A stretch of 8,213 bases of DNA from Candidatus Aminicenantota bacterium (GTDB lineage Bacteria; Acidobacteriota; Aminicenantia; UBA2199), in assembly GCA_020355945.1 (NCBI GenBank), contig CP070627.1, forward strand, positions 1,301,505 through 1,309,717. The letters are read 5' to 3'. Shown one piece after another: positions 1 to 6,816 of the stretch (within the stretch, counting starts at the first letter, position 1; every line of letters begins with the position of its first letter). The notes under the pieces were generated by a model, which worked only from the letters and a program-made list of their open reading frames with translations, was not told the DNA's origin and searched no databases. The translations under genes and the position numbers were made by a program.

Positions 1-706
1 CGAATTATACCGGCTTCTTAGAAGACGACTTAGAGTTAAATATATTTTGTTAGGTTCCATGCACAAACGATTTCATCGTTCCACCATGTTGGGGGAATTT
101 CTTCACTGCGAATGTAAGCTGGTCCTGGAGGATCAGGGTCGTCTGCTGTACCGGCTGCGAGACATCCCCCTGGAAGAACGAATAAAATCCTTATCTTCCC
201 AGGAGGAAATTAAGGTATGGAACGGAACTCAGCCCACTATTCAAACTATATCTCCTCCACTTCTCCGGTTCTCGAGAAGGGGAATATTTAAATTTGAAGT
301 GAGTAAAGGCAAAGGAAAGAATATTATTATTGTGAGAAATACCAGGGCTAAAAAACGTGTGAAAAAACGAATTCAATTGGGCTATGAATTCCTTCGCAAT
401 GGTCTCAATATAGAGGCAAACCAATACGAAGGCAAGTATGTTACTTTTATTGTAAGGACAGCCATTTCACCCAACCTGTTGAATCGAGACAATTTTATCG
501 CCATTGTGGATTATAATCAAGATGGAAGCCTGGAATTGGAAAAGACCTTTTTTACCAGTCAGCACTGGCGAACTTATATGGCCTTCAAGAAGGTAAAACC
601 TGGTAATTCACGCCTGCTGCTGATGTTTCGTTTTAGTCCCCAATCATCGGCAGATCGATTAAGGATAAAAGATGTAAAGATTGTTGTATCGGAGGAACCG
701 CTGTGA
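1..706 (+). CDS. C-terminal part of a polysaccharide-locus protein with beta-rich tail domain (5' end outside window)
   Basis: The reading frame is open from base 2 with no stop upstream, so this is the 3' part of a longer gene; the TTG at 47 is not needed as a start. The first ~70 residues (VKYILLG, then KLVLEDQGRLLYRL near bases 118-157) resemble the soluble segment that follows the membrane helices in some large membrane glycosyltransferase-like proteins. This is inference, and no membrane helix lies inside the window. From about base 290 the protein is rich in alternating beta-strand patterns (KYVTFIVRTA, NFIAIVDYN, SRLLLMFRF, LRIKDVKIVV), as in a jelly-roll or carbohydrate-binding-like sandwich. 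A basic patch (RAKKRVKKR) lies at about 340-370. The stop overlaps the next gene by four bases (GTGA), suggesting translational coupling. Exact function is not recognised. Confidence 0.7.
   Translation, partial: ELYRLLRRRLRVKYILLGSMHKRFHRSTMLGEFLHCECKLVLEDQGRLLYRLRDIPLEERIKSLSSQEEIKVWNGTQPTIQTISPPLLRFSRRGIFKFEVSKGKGKNIIIVRNTRAKKRVKKRIQLGYEFLRNGLNIEANQYEGKYVTFIVRTAISPNLLNRDNFIAIVDYNQDGSLELEKTFFTSQHWRTYMAFKKVKPGNSRLLLMFRFSPQSSADRLRIKDVKIVVSEEPL
691..695 (+). promoter_or_regulatory. Ribosome binding site for the deacetylase gene
   Basis: GGAGG lies seven bases before the GTG at 703. It supports that uncommon start codon and lies inside the end of the preceding gene, consistent with coupled translation. 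Confidence 0.75.
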
Positions 707-1665
707 AACATCCTTACACCATTGTCTTAACTCATGATGTGGACCACCTGGAATTGAGAAATGTGCCCTTTTTCAGCCGTGAAGCCGGCTCCTTTATCAA
801 GCGCTGTATCTTTTCAAATTTTCTCAGGTTATTTAAAAGAGATATCAACGGATTGACCTATATCAAATCCTTTCTATGGGGAATTTCTTTCCCGTTGATC
901 AAAGTGGGGCTAATGAAGGACCCCTGGAAAAATTCCCTGGAACAAATTTTAACCATTGAAGAGAAATACGCTGTCCACTCGACATTTTATTTTATTCCCT
1001 TTAAAAGAACCCCGGGGTTTACCCAAGAACATACCCCGGCTCCTTCCAACCGGGGGGCAGACTATGAAGTCAATAGGTATAGCAATTTCCTGGTGACTCT
1101 TGAAGAAAGAAGATGGGAGGTGGGTGTTCATGGGATTAATGCTCATATTGGTGTGGATGAAGCCAGGAAGGAACTGGAACTATTTAAGACCATACTCCCG
1201 GGGGGAAAAAAATGGGGCATGCAAGTCCATTGGTTGTATCAACCTGAAAATTTATACAAACATTTGAAAAAAGCAGGCTATTTCTACGACAGCACTTTTG
1301 GTTCCAATGACCAGGTGGGGTTTAAAGACCATCGCTTCCGCCCCTTTAAAAAAGACGGCATTTGGGTACTGCCAATGAATATCCAGGACAGTACCCTCCT
1401 GGCGCACTGGCATAAAAATTTTTCCCAGCAGCAAGCATGGAAAGAAATCCAAACCCTACTGGACACGGCAAAAAAACAACAAACAGTGGTGACTATCCTG
1501 TGGCACAACGTTTCTTTTGGCTCTCCCCGCTTCTGGGGAAACCTCTATCAAAAAATTATCGAAGCAGGGCAGAAAGATGGGGCTCAATTCCTGACGGCTT
1601 TAGAAGCAATCGAAAAATTGAACTCCCCCAGTCACACAGAACAAATGAGTGAGAAAAATGATTGA
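703..1665 (+). CDS. Polysaccharide deacetylase (NodB/CE4-like)
   Basis: Probable metal-dependent deacetylase removing acetyl groups from a sugar or polysaccharide. The 320-residue protein shows the NodB-homology layout: HDVDH at 11-15 (motif 1, which supplies the catalytic and metal-binding Asp), HSTFYF at 92-97, HGINAH at 143-148 (motif 2 region, metal-binding His), GYFYDSTFG at 192-200 (motif 3), LPMNIQD at 223-229 and LWHN at 266-269 (C-terminal His motif). Motif 2 has its two histidines five residues apart instead of the usual four, so which His binds metal is uncertain. No signal peptide is visible, so action is probably cytoplasmic or membrane-associated. It starts at GTG 703 behind a good GGAGG, overlaps the upstream gene by four bases and the downstream gene by eight. 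Deacetylases of this kind are common in O-antigen and EPS clusters; the substrate cannot be read from sequence. Confidence 0.88.
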   Translation: MKHPYTIVLTHDVDHLELRNVPFFSREAGSFIKRCIFSNFLRLFKRDINGLTYIKSFLWGISFPLIKVGLMKDPWKNSLEQILTIEEKYAVHSTFYFIPFKRTPGFTQEHTPAPSNRGADYEVNRYSNFLVTLEERRWEVGVHGINAHIGVDEARKELELFKTILPGGKKWGMQVHWLYQPENLYKHLKKAGYFYDSTFGSNDQVGFKDHRFRPFKKDGIWVLPMNIQDSTLLAHWHKNFSQQQAWKEIQTLLDTAKKQQTVVTILWHNVSFGSPRFWGNLYQKIIEAGQKDGAQFLTALEAIEKLNSPSHTEQMSEKND

Positions 1666-2875
1666 GCTGATCTATTCATTGTTTTTGTTGTCCGGCTTGA
1701 TTAAATCTTTTATCATCATATATGCCGACAGTCTCCATGTGATTGATTTCACATTATTATGTGCACTTTTTTTACTGGGGATATATGTTCTTCATTTTGG
1801 TAAAAATTTCTTCTTTAAAAATACCTTTTATGTTACCCATAAATCAAAGGCGATCATCTTTTGCGTGTTCGTGTTGTACTCGTGGATGATTATCACTCTT
1901 GTCTATACCCCATCCCCTGAATATTGCTATATTAAAGTTTTCATGTTTTTAACTGACCTGTTGGCACTTTTATTTCCTTTTATTTATCGAAAATTTAACC
2001 CGGAGCGTTTTTTTCATATATTTGTTTACCTGGGTTCCAGCCTGGTTTTCATCTATTCTGCCCTTTTACCGGATGTTTATGCCAATTATTTAAGGTACTC
2101 CGAATACAGGGAATTTGTGGTTAAATACCTGGATATTGGTTACCTGTCCGGGATCGTCATATTGATGCTTGCTTTTACCTGTCCACGGATAAAACCATTA
2201 CCCAGGATACTGTTAATCGGAACCAATGCCTGGACATTGGTGATCTCCTCTGCCAGGGGACCGTTGGTTTTCCTCTTCATCGTGCTAATGATACGATTTG
2301 TTGTCGTTTCTATCAGGTTTCTTAAAAAGTGGAAATTAAACTTGAAGAATATACTTTATACTATTGGTGCAATTGGCCTTTTGGGAGCTGCCGTGGTTTA
2401 CCTGATCGATAAGTATGCGTTGTTCCTGGAACGAAGTATCTTCCGGCTGTCATTGCTCGCAGACCCCCAATCCGGTGGTGTTGCCAAACGACTTTCCCTC
2501 ATTTATTTCTCGCTGGACAAAATATTTGAAAATGCGGTAAATTTCTTGTTCGGCCTGGGTATTGGAAGTTTCGGCATATTGTATGACGGTGTAGATGAAC
2601 GCAATTACCCCCATAACGTGATCCTTGAAATCTGGTTCGAATTGGGAATCCTGGGCGTTGCGATGTTTGCCCTACTGCTGTTCATATATTTCAAAAAAGT
2701 CCGGTTCAATCTTAATTTTGTATTAATCTTTGGATATTTATTGTTGAATGGCCTGAAATCCTATTCATTGGCGGATTCACTAATCATGTACGGCATCTTA
2801 AGTGTTTTGGTTTTGTCCAGCATATTATTGAAACCAAACGGGCAGGGTAAAGAAGATTTTGATGAACAATTTTAA
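1658..2875 (+). CDS. O-antigen ligase/Wzy-type membrane protein
   Basis: Integral inner-membrane protein with about ten or more hydrophobic segments, of the O-antigen ligase/polymerase superfamily (Wzy_C, WaaL-like). Numbering from an upstream GTG at 1649 (408 residues), it has SARGP at 201-205, the family's conserved basic spot after a membrane helix, then a long periplasmic-loop region ending in GLGIGSFG (302-309) and YPHNVILEIWFELGILG (320-336). The HN pair matches the conserved His of WaaL-type enzymes, and ELGI-G before the last helices is typical. It would polymerise or transfer lipid-linked glycan on the periplasmic face; ligase and polymerase cannot be separated from sequence. ATG 1658 is preferred over GTG 1649 because GTGAG at 1649-1653 can serve as a weak ribosome binding site, while nothing suitable precedes 1649. 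It overlaps the deacetylase by eight bases and the next gene by one (TAATG). Confidence 0.87.
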   Translation: MIELIYSLFLLSGLIKSFIIIYADSLHVIDFTLLCALFLLGIYVLHFGKNFFFKNTFYVTHKSKAIIFCVFVLYSWMIITLVYTPSPEYCYIKVFMFLTDLLALLFPFIYRKFNPERFFHIFVYLGSSLVFIYSALLPDVYANYLRYSEYREFVVKYLDIGYLSGIVILMLAFTCPRIKPLPRILLIGTNAWTLVISSARGPLVFLFIVLMIRFVVVSIRFLKKWKLNLKNILYTIGAIGLLGAAVVYLIDKYALFLERSIFRLSLLADPQSGGVAKRLSLIYFSLDKIFENAVNFLFGLGIGSFGILYDGVDERNYPHNVILEIWFELGILGVAMFALLLFIYFKKVRFNLNFVLIFGYLLLNGLKSYSLADSLIMYGILSVLVLSSILLKPNGQGKEDFDEQF

Positions 2876-4164
2876 TGAATATGAATAACCAATTATTAAA
2901 TGCAAGGAAGAAAACGAATATCTGGATATTCAACCATTATGCCATTACGCCCCAATATCCCGGGGGTACCCGTCACTTTGAATTGGGGAAAAACCTGGTT
3001 CACAGGGGCCATCAGGTGGTGATTTTCGCTGCAAATTTTATTCATATGAATTTCTGTTCTGTCAAGCTGGCCAGGCAATTGAGGTATAAGATCGAGCGTT
3101 TTGGCCACCTTCATTTTACCTGGCTTAAAACCCCTGCTTATAGGAAAAACAATTGGAAACGATTTCTCAATATGCTTGTTTATTGCTGGAGTGCCTACAG
3201 GGTATCCCGGCGGTTAGTGAATGCAAAGGAAATCGAACCCCCTGGTATTATTATCGGCTCGACTGTCCACCCTTTTGCCGCACTTACTGCTTCTTCTTTG
3301 GCCAGGAAGTTCAATGTCCCCTTTGTTTTTGAAATCCGGGACCTGTGGCCTCAAAGTTTCCTGGATATAGGAATATGGAAAAAATTCTCCTGGAAATCAT
3401 GGCTTTTTAAAGCCATTGAAAAAAGGACCGTCGCCAATGCCAAAAAAATCATTACGTTATCCCCCAGGACCAGTTCTTATTTGCAGGAAAATTACCACTA
3501 CGCACCCGGTGATATCTACTACATCCCCAATGGTGTTTATGTTGAAAGCCTTAAAAAGGCATCGCCAGTAAACGAGACATTGAAATCCCTGGAAAACATA
3601 AAAAAGAAGCGCAATTTTATCGTGCTTTTTTCCGGTTCCTTGATATCCACCAATAAACTGGAAACCATTATTGATGCGGCTGAACAACTCCGGGATAACC
3701 AGGGCATCAAAGTGGTATTAATTGGTAAAGGGCAAGAAGAAGAAAGGTATCGAGAGTTGATCAAAAATAAAAACCCGGGAAACATCTTTATTTTAGCCCC
3801 GGTGCAAAAAGAGTATGTTCCTTATTTATTGCAGTATGCAGATGTTTTGATATTGAACCAGGGCAATGTGCAGTGGGGCAGCTCAAACAAGCTGTATGAC
3901 TACCTGGCTTCCGGTAAGCCCATTATTTCAAGTGTTCACGCCAAACACAATGATATTGTCAGTGATATTGGCGGGGGTATGTCAGTGACCCCGGAAAACC
4001 CGCAAGCATTGGTCCGGGCAATCCTCCAATTGCAAAGAATGTCCCCACAGGAGAGAGAACAGATGGGGCAGCGGAATGTGAACTATGTCAAAACGTATCA
4101 TGACTGGGAGATGCTGTCAGAAAGACTGGCGGACCTGGTGAATCAACTGCAAGACATTGAATAA
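2875..4164 (+). CDS. GT4 glycosyltransferase, WbuB-like
   Basis: Retaining GT-B fold glycosyltransferase of 429 residues that would add a sugar from a nucleotide donor to the growing lipid-linked oligosaccharide on the cytoplasmic face. The N-terminal acceptor domain has the glycine loop PQYPGGTRHFELG (26-38) and GHQVVIF (45-51), followed by EIRDLWPQS (153-161), a stretch highly characteristic of the WbuB (L-fucosamine transferase-like) group. The donor domain has IPNGV (217-221), FSGS (252-255), IGKG (283-286) and NKLYDYLASGKPI (338-350). The usual E-x7-E pair is not kept: the corresponding positions are W334 and D342, a variation I believe occurs in this subgroup. The start at ATG 2875 overlaps the upstream stop; ATG 2881 is an in-frame alternative. 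The sugar specificity of WbuB should not be transferred without closer evidence. Confidence 0.88.
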   Translation: MNMNNQLLNARKKTNIWIFNHYAITPQYPGGTRHFELGKNLVHRGHQVVIFAANFIHMNFCSVKLARQLRYKIERFGHLHFTWLKTPAYRKNNWKRFLNMLVYCWSAYRVSRRLVNAKEIEPPGIIIGSTVHPFAALTASSLARKFNVPFVFEIRDLWPQSFLDIGIWKKFSWKSWLFKAIEKRTVANAKKIITLSPRTSSYLQENYHYAPGDIYYIPNGVYVESLKKASPVNETLKSLENIKKKRNFIVLFSGSLISTNKLETIIDAAEQLRDNQGIKVVLIGKGQEEERYRELIKNKNPGNIFILAPVQKEYVPYLLQYADVLILNQGNVQWGSSNKLYDYLASGKPIISSVHAKHNDIVSDIGGGMSVTPENPQALVRAILQLQRMSPQEREQMGQRNVNYVKTYHDWEMLSERLADLVNQLQDIE

Positions 4165-4265
4165 TGATTTGAGGTAAAATTTGAAAAATGGCATGATGTA
4201 TGGTGGAACGGATATTGTTCTCACTATTAAAATTGATATGCCGGTTGCATAAGGGAGGTAGGCCA
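4165..4265 (+). other. Spacer before the double lyase gene, with possible glycosyltransferase remnant
   Basis: This 101-base gap holds no gene I would call. An in-frame ATG at 4200 could extend the downstream gene by 22 residues (MVERILFSLLKL...), but it lacks a well-placed ribosome binding site. The encoded RILFSLLKL resembles RILFSPLKM inside the glycosyltransferase at 6817-7917, and bases 4203-4224 match 6994-7015 at 19 of 22 positions, so this may be a relic of a lost or copied gene. A weak five-base-pair hairpin (TATGC/GCATA, 4237-4251) sits just before the ribosome binding site. Confidence 0.4.
4253..4259 (+). promoter_or_regulatory. Ribosome binding site that sets the lyase start
   Basis: GGGAGGT ends six bases before ATG 4266. 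It is the strongest such site in this part of the window and is the main reason for choosing 4266 over the in-frame ATG at 4200. The choice also puts the hydrophobic signal segment close to the N-terminus, as expected for an exported protein. Confidence 0.8.
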
Positions 4266-6716
4266 ATGAGTTACAAATGGTTGAACAGGTTGATATTGGT
4301 GGGTGTTGTTATTTGTTTTTTGATTGGCATCTTAATCGTTGTATCCGCAGGTAAGGAAGGCAAGCCGAGACTGTTCCTCCTAAAGGCAGAGCATCTGGAC
4401 CTGACCAAAAAACTGTGGAAACAAGGTGACCGGCGAATTGTCTCAAATATGAAGAAACTGATCAGCAAAGCAGAAGCAGCGCTCAAGCTCGGTCCTTATA
4501 CCGTGACAGACAAGAAAGACCTTCCTCCCAGCGGTGATAAACACGATTTCCTGGCATATTTGGCCTATTCCTGGCCCAATCCCAATACCAAAGACGGGTT
4601 GCCCTGGGTTTTTCGTGATGGCTATCTTAACCCTGATTATGCAGGGGATTGGAAACGATTCATTCCTATGACCCTGGACGTTGAATTGCTGGCGCTGGCC
4701 TACTATTTTACCGGGAATGAAACCTATGCCAGACATGCGGCTTTGCTGCTGCGGATATGGTTTATTGACAAAACCACCCGGATGAATCCCCATGCTGACT
4801 ATAGTAAAATAACCCCAGGCAAAAATGATGGAGGATATTCAGTGGCAGGGTTTGCCAACCGGTTCAGACATACATATGATGCCGCCGGTATTCTTGAGCG
4901 TTCACCCCTTTGGACAGATACAGACCGTCAAGCATTTCAGCAGTGGACCCGCGAATTTATGCAGTGGGTGGAGACCAGCCATTATGGCGAAACCGAACGT
5001 AAACGCCATAACAATCACGGCACCTTTTATGATTTGAGTATGGCCCTCCAGGCCATGTACGTGGGTGATGAAAAAAAAGCCCGGGAAACCATACACAGCT
5101 ATATTAAAAATAGATTTCACAGGCAGTTTAAACCGGACGGCACCCAATTCTACGAAATGAAGCGGGCCAATAATTACTACTACCACCGGGCAAACCTGAT
5201 GGCAGCCTTTGATATCGCCCAACTGGCGGATCATTTTGACGATATCGACTTATGGAACTATAAAACCGCTGAAGGTGCAGGTCTGGGTAAGGCGGTGGAG
5301 TTTCTCATCCCTTTTTTAACAGGGCTGAAAAAATGGCCATATTTTGCCGGGGATGAGTTCAAAGCCTCGGGTTTTGCGAGATGGTCCTTACTGCGACGCG
5401 CAGCCCTGGGCTTTAAGGATTACTCATTTGAGATGTATGCCGATGAGATTCCCGGTGATAATGAATTATTTTTGATCAATCTTACTTACCCCAGGGCCGC
5501 CATTCCCGGCGGTCCAGGCCCGGACTTTGGGAAAAATACCCGTCCCAGGCTGTTCTTACTGAATGCAGACCACCTGGCCTTGACCAAAGAACTATGGGAA
5601 AAAGGTAATCGGCTAATTACTTTAAGTATGAAGGGTTTACTAAGGAGTGCAAAGAAAGCCCTGAGGCAAGGACCTTATGCGGTAACGGATAAAGAATTTC
5701 CACCACCCAGTGGTGATAAGCATGATTTTTTTGCTTATTTGGCTTATTCCTGGCCCAACCCTAAAACCAAAGACGGGCTGCCCTGGATTTTTCGTGATGG
5801 CCACAGCAACCCCAAAGCCAAAATGGATTGGAATCGATTCTTACCAATGGCAAAAGCTGTTCATGTCCTGGCTTTGGCCTATTATTTTACCGGGAGCGAA
5901 GCGTATGCCAGGCATGCTGCTTTGCTTTTACGAACCTGGTTTATTAATAAAGCCACCCGGATGAATCCCAACGCTAATTACGGCAAAATGAATCCGGGTG
6001 TTACTCAAGGTGGGTATCCGGTAGCCGGTTTTGGTTACGTATTTCGGCAGGTATATGATGCGGCAGGCATCCTTGAAGGTTCATTTTATTGGACTGACCA
6101 GGACCGCCAGCAGCTCCAGCAGTGGACCCATGAATTCATGCACTGGGTGGAGACCAGCCATTATGGCGAAACCGAACGTAAACGCCATAACAATCACGGC
6201 ACCTTTTACGATATGAATATGGCCATCCAGGCCATGTACGTGGGAGATGAAAAAAAAGCTCGCCAGGTCATTAAAAGCTACATCGAAAACAGGATCCCCA
6301 AACAGTTCAAACCTGACGGCACCCAACCCTATGCAATGAAAAGTGCTAATAATTACGATTATCATCGGGTAAACCTGATGATTGCCTTTGATATTGCCCA
6401 ACTGGCAGACCATTTCCATGATATCGACGTGTGGAATTATGAAACCCCTGAAGGGGCTGGACTGCGAAAGTCGGCAAAATTTCTTATCCCCTATTTCACC
6501 GGGCAAAAAAAATGGCCATATTTTTGTAAAGAACAATTCCAAATCACGGGGTATGACCGGTGGTGCTTTTTGCAGCGCGCGGCACTGGGATTTGGCGATA
6601 GAGCTTTTGATAAAGCCGTTTTGAAAATAAAAGAATTTCACCAGCCCTCAATCACCCACCTGACTCACCCCCGACTGGCACTATACCACAACCCAAAAGA
6701 AGCATTCAAACAGTGA
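4266..6716 (+). CDS. Exported protein with two tandem alginate-lyase-like domains
   Basis: The 816-residue protein begins with an export signal or membrane anchor: KWLNR, then a hydrophobic run (about residues 9-27) ending VSA-G, a plausible signal peptidase site after residue 28. Two alginate-lyase-type modules (PF05426/PL5-like, alpha-barrel polysaccharide lyases) follow. Residues below are counted from the upstream ATG at 4200 (subtract 22 for this start). Module 1 spans about 56-432, module 2 about 449-825, joined by a Gly/Pro-rich linker (IPGGPGPDFG). Each carries RHNNHGTFYD (H270-D278; H663-D671), matching the Asn-His core of alginate lyases, then PDGTQ and ANNY-YHR-NL, matching the second active-site segment. 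The modules align gap-free and are about 67% identical (252 of 377 by hand count). Single-module relatives are roughly half this length. In this locus it would plausibly cut, trim or clear uronate-containing polymer in the periplasm, as AlgL does. The substrate is unknown, and module 2 may be altered or inactive. Confidence 0.85.
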   Translation: MSYKWLNRLILVGVVICFLIGILIVVSAGKEGKPRLFLLKAEHLDLTKKLWKQGDRRIVSNMKKLISKAEAALKLGPYTVTDKKDLPPSGDKHDFLAYLAYSWPNPNTKDGLPWVFRDGYLNPDYAGDWKRFIPMTLDVELLALAYYFTGNETYARHAALLLRIWFIDKTTRMNPHADYSKITPGKNDGGYSVAGFANRFRHTYDAAGILERSPLWTDTDRQAFQQWTREFMQWVETSHYGETERKRHNNHGTFYDLSMALQAMYVGDEKKARETIHSYIKNRFHRQFKPDGTQFYEMKRANNYYYHRANLMAAFDIAQLADHFDDIDLWNYKTAEGAGLGKAVEFLIPFLTGLKKWPYFAGDEFKASGFARWSLLRRAALGFKDYSFEMYADEIPGDNELFLINLTYPRAAIPGGPGPDFGKNTRPRLFLLNADHLALTKELWEKGNRLITLSMKGLLRSAKKALRQGPYAVTDKEFPPPSGDKHDFFAYLAYSWPNPKTKDGLPWIFRDGHSNPKAKMDWNRFLPMAKAVHVLALAYYFTGSEAYARHAALLLRTWFINKATRMNPNANYGKMNPGVTQGGYPVAGFGYVFRQVYDAAGILEGSFYWTDQDRQQLQQWTHEFMHWVETSHYGETERKRHNNHGTFYDMNMAIQAMYVGDEKKARQVIKSYIENRIPKQFKPDGTQPYAMKSANNYDYHRVNLMIAFDIAQLADHFHDIDVWNYETPEGAGLRKSAKFLIPYFTGQKKWPYFCKEQFQITGYDRWCFLQRAALGFGDRAFDKAVLKIKEFHQPSITHLTHPRLALYHNPKEAFKQ
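4365..5495 (+). repeat. Internal repeat, lyase module 1
   Basis: First copy of an intragenic tandem duplication. It starts at PRLFLL and ends at LTYPR. Every residue aligns to the second copy at a fixed offset of 1179 bases with no insertion or deletion. The best conserved blocks are YARHAALLLR, WVETSHYGETERKRHNNHGT, MYVGDEKKAR and AFDIAQLADH, all identical between copies. The final ~25 residues before LTYPR are the most diverged. Confidence 0.95.
5544..6674 (+). repeat. Internal repeat, lyase module 2
   Basis: Second copy of the duplication, PRLFLL to LTHPR, followed by a short tail (LALYHNPKEAFKQ). By hand count 125 of 377 residues differ from module 1. Differences include A712, S715 and D720, where module 1 has E319, R322 and Y327 (numbered from ATG 4200), in the segment presumed to form part of the active site. 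The RHNNHG core is unchanged. Confidence 0.95.
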
Positions 6717-6816
6717 ATGCTTAAACAGGTGGAAACCGATGAACACCCAGGTATCCCGATGCCGTGCCATTACCTGGCATTATCCTATTATAACGGATAA
6801 AGGGAAAAAATAGAGA
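6717..6816 (+). other. Spacer with overlapping inverted repeats
   Basis: No gene is visible in these 100 bases. They hold alternative small stem-loops: CCAGGTA (6747-6753) pairs with TACCTGG (6771-6777), TGCCA (6765-6769) pairs with TGGCA (6775-6779), and TTATCC (6780-6785) pairs with GGATAA (6795-6800). The first two share bases and exclude each other. None is followed by a run of T, so a rho-independent terminator is not supported. They could protect or process the transcript between the lyase and the next gene, or mean nothing. Confidence 0.4.

Noticed and set aside
47..706. First gene starting at TTG 47 as a complete protein
   Set aside because: The frame is open to the window edge, TTG 47 has no ribosome binding site, and the residues upstream (RLRVKYI) run smoothly into the rest, so the gene is more likely cut by the edge.
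3877..3924. GT4 enzyme at 2875-4164 inactive because the E-x7-E pair is missing
   Set aside because: The rest of the donor domain is intact, and a shift to NKLYDYLASGKP is, to my knowledge, tolerated in WbuB-like relatives, so loss of function is not supported.
4200..4265. ATG 4200 as start of the lyase gene
   Set aside because: No ribosome binding site at proper distance, whereas GGGAGGT sits six bases before ATG 4266, and the later start places the signal segment at the N-terminus.
5071..5078. Runs of eight A in both lyase modules (also 6250-6257) as programmed frameshift sites
   Set aside because: They encode the conserved GDEKKAR in frame. No alternative frame of interest follows, and the gene reads through intact.
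6081..6641. Long minus-strand open frame of 186 codons, with a related one at 4902-5234
   Set aside because: Both lie opposite the two lyase modules in the same relative place and resemble each other only because the plus-strand gene is duplicated. They lack a ribosome binding site and any recognisable domain.
6765..6800. Rho-independent terminator after the lyase gene
   Set aside because: Stems are short and no T-tract follows; genes continue in the same direction directly afterwards.
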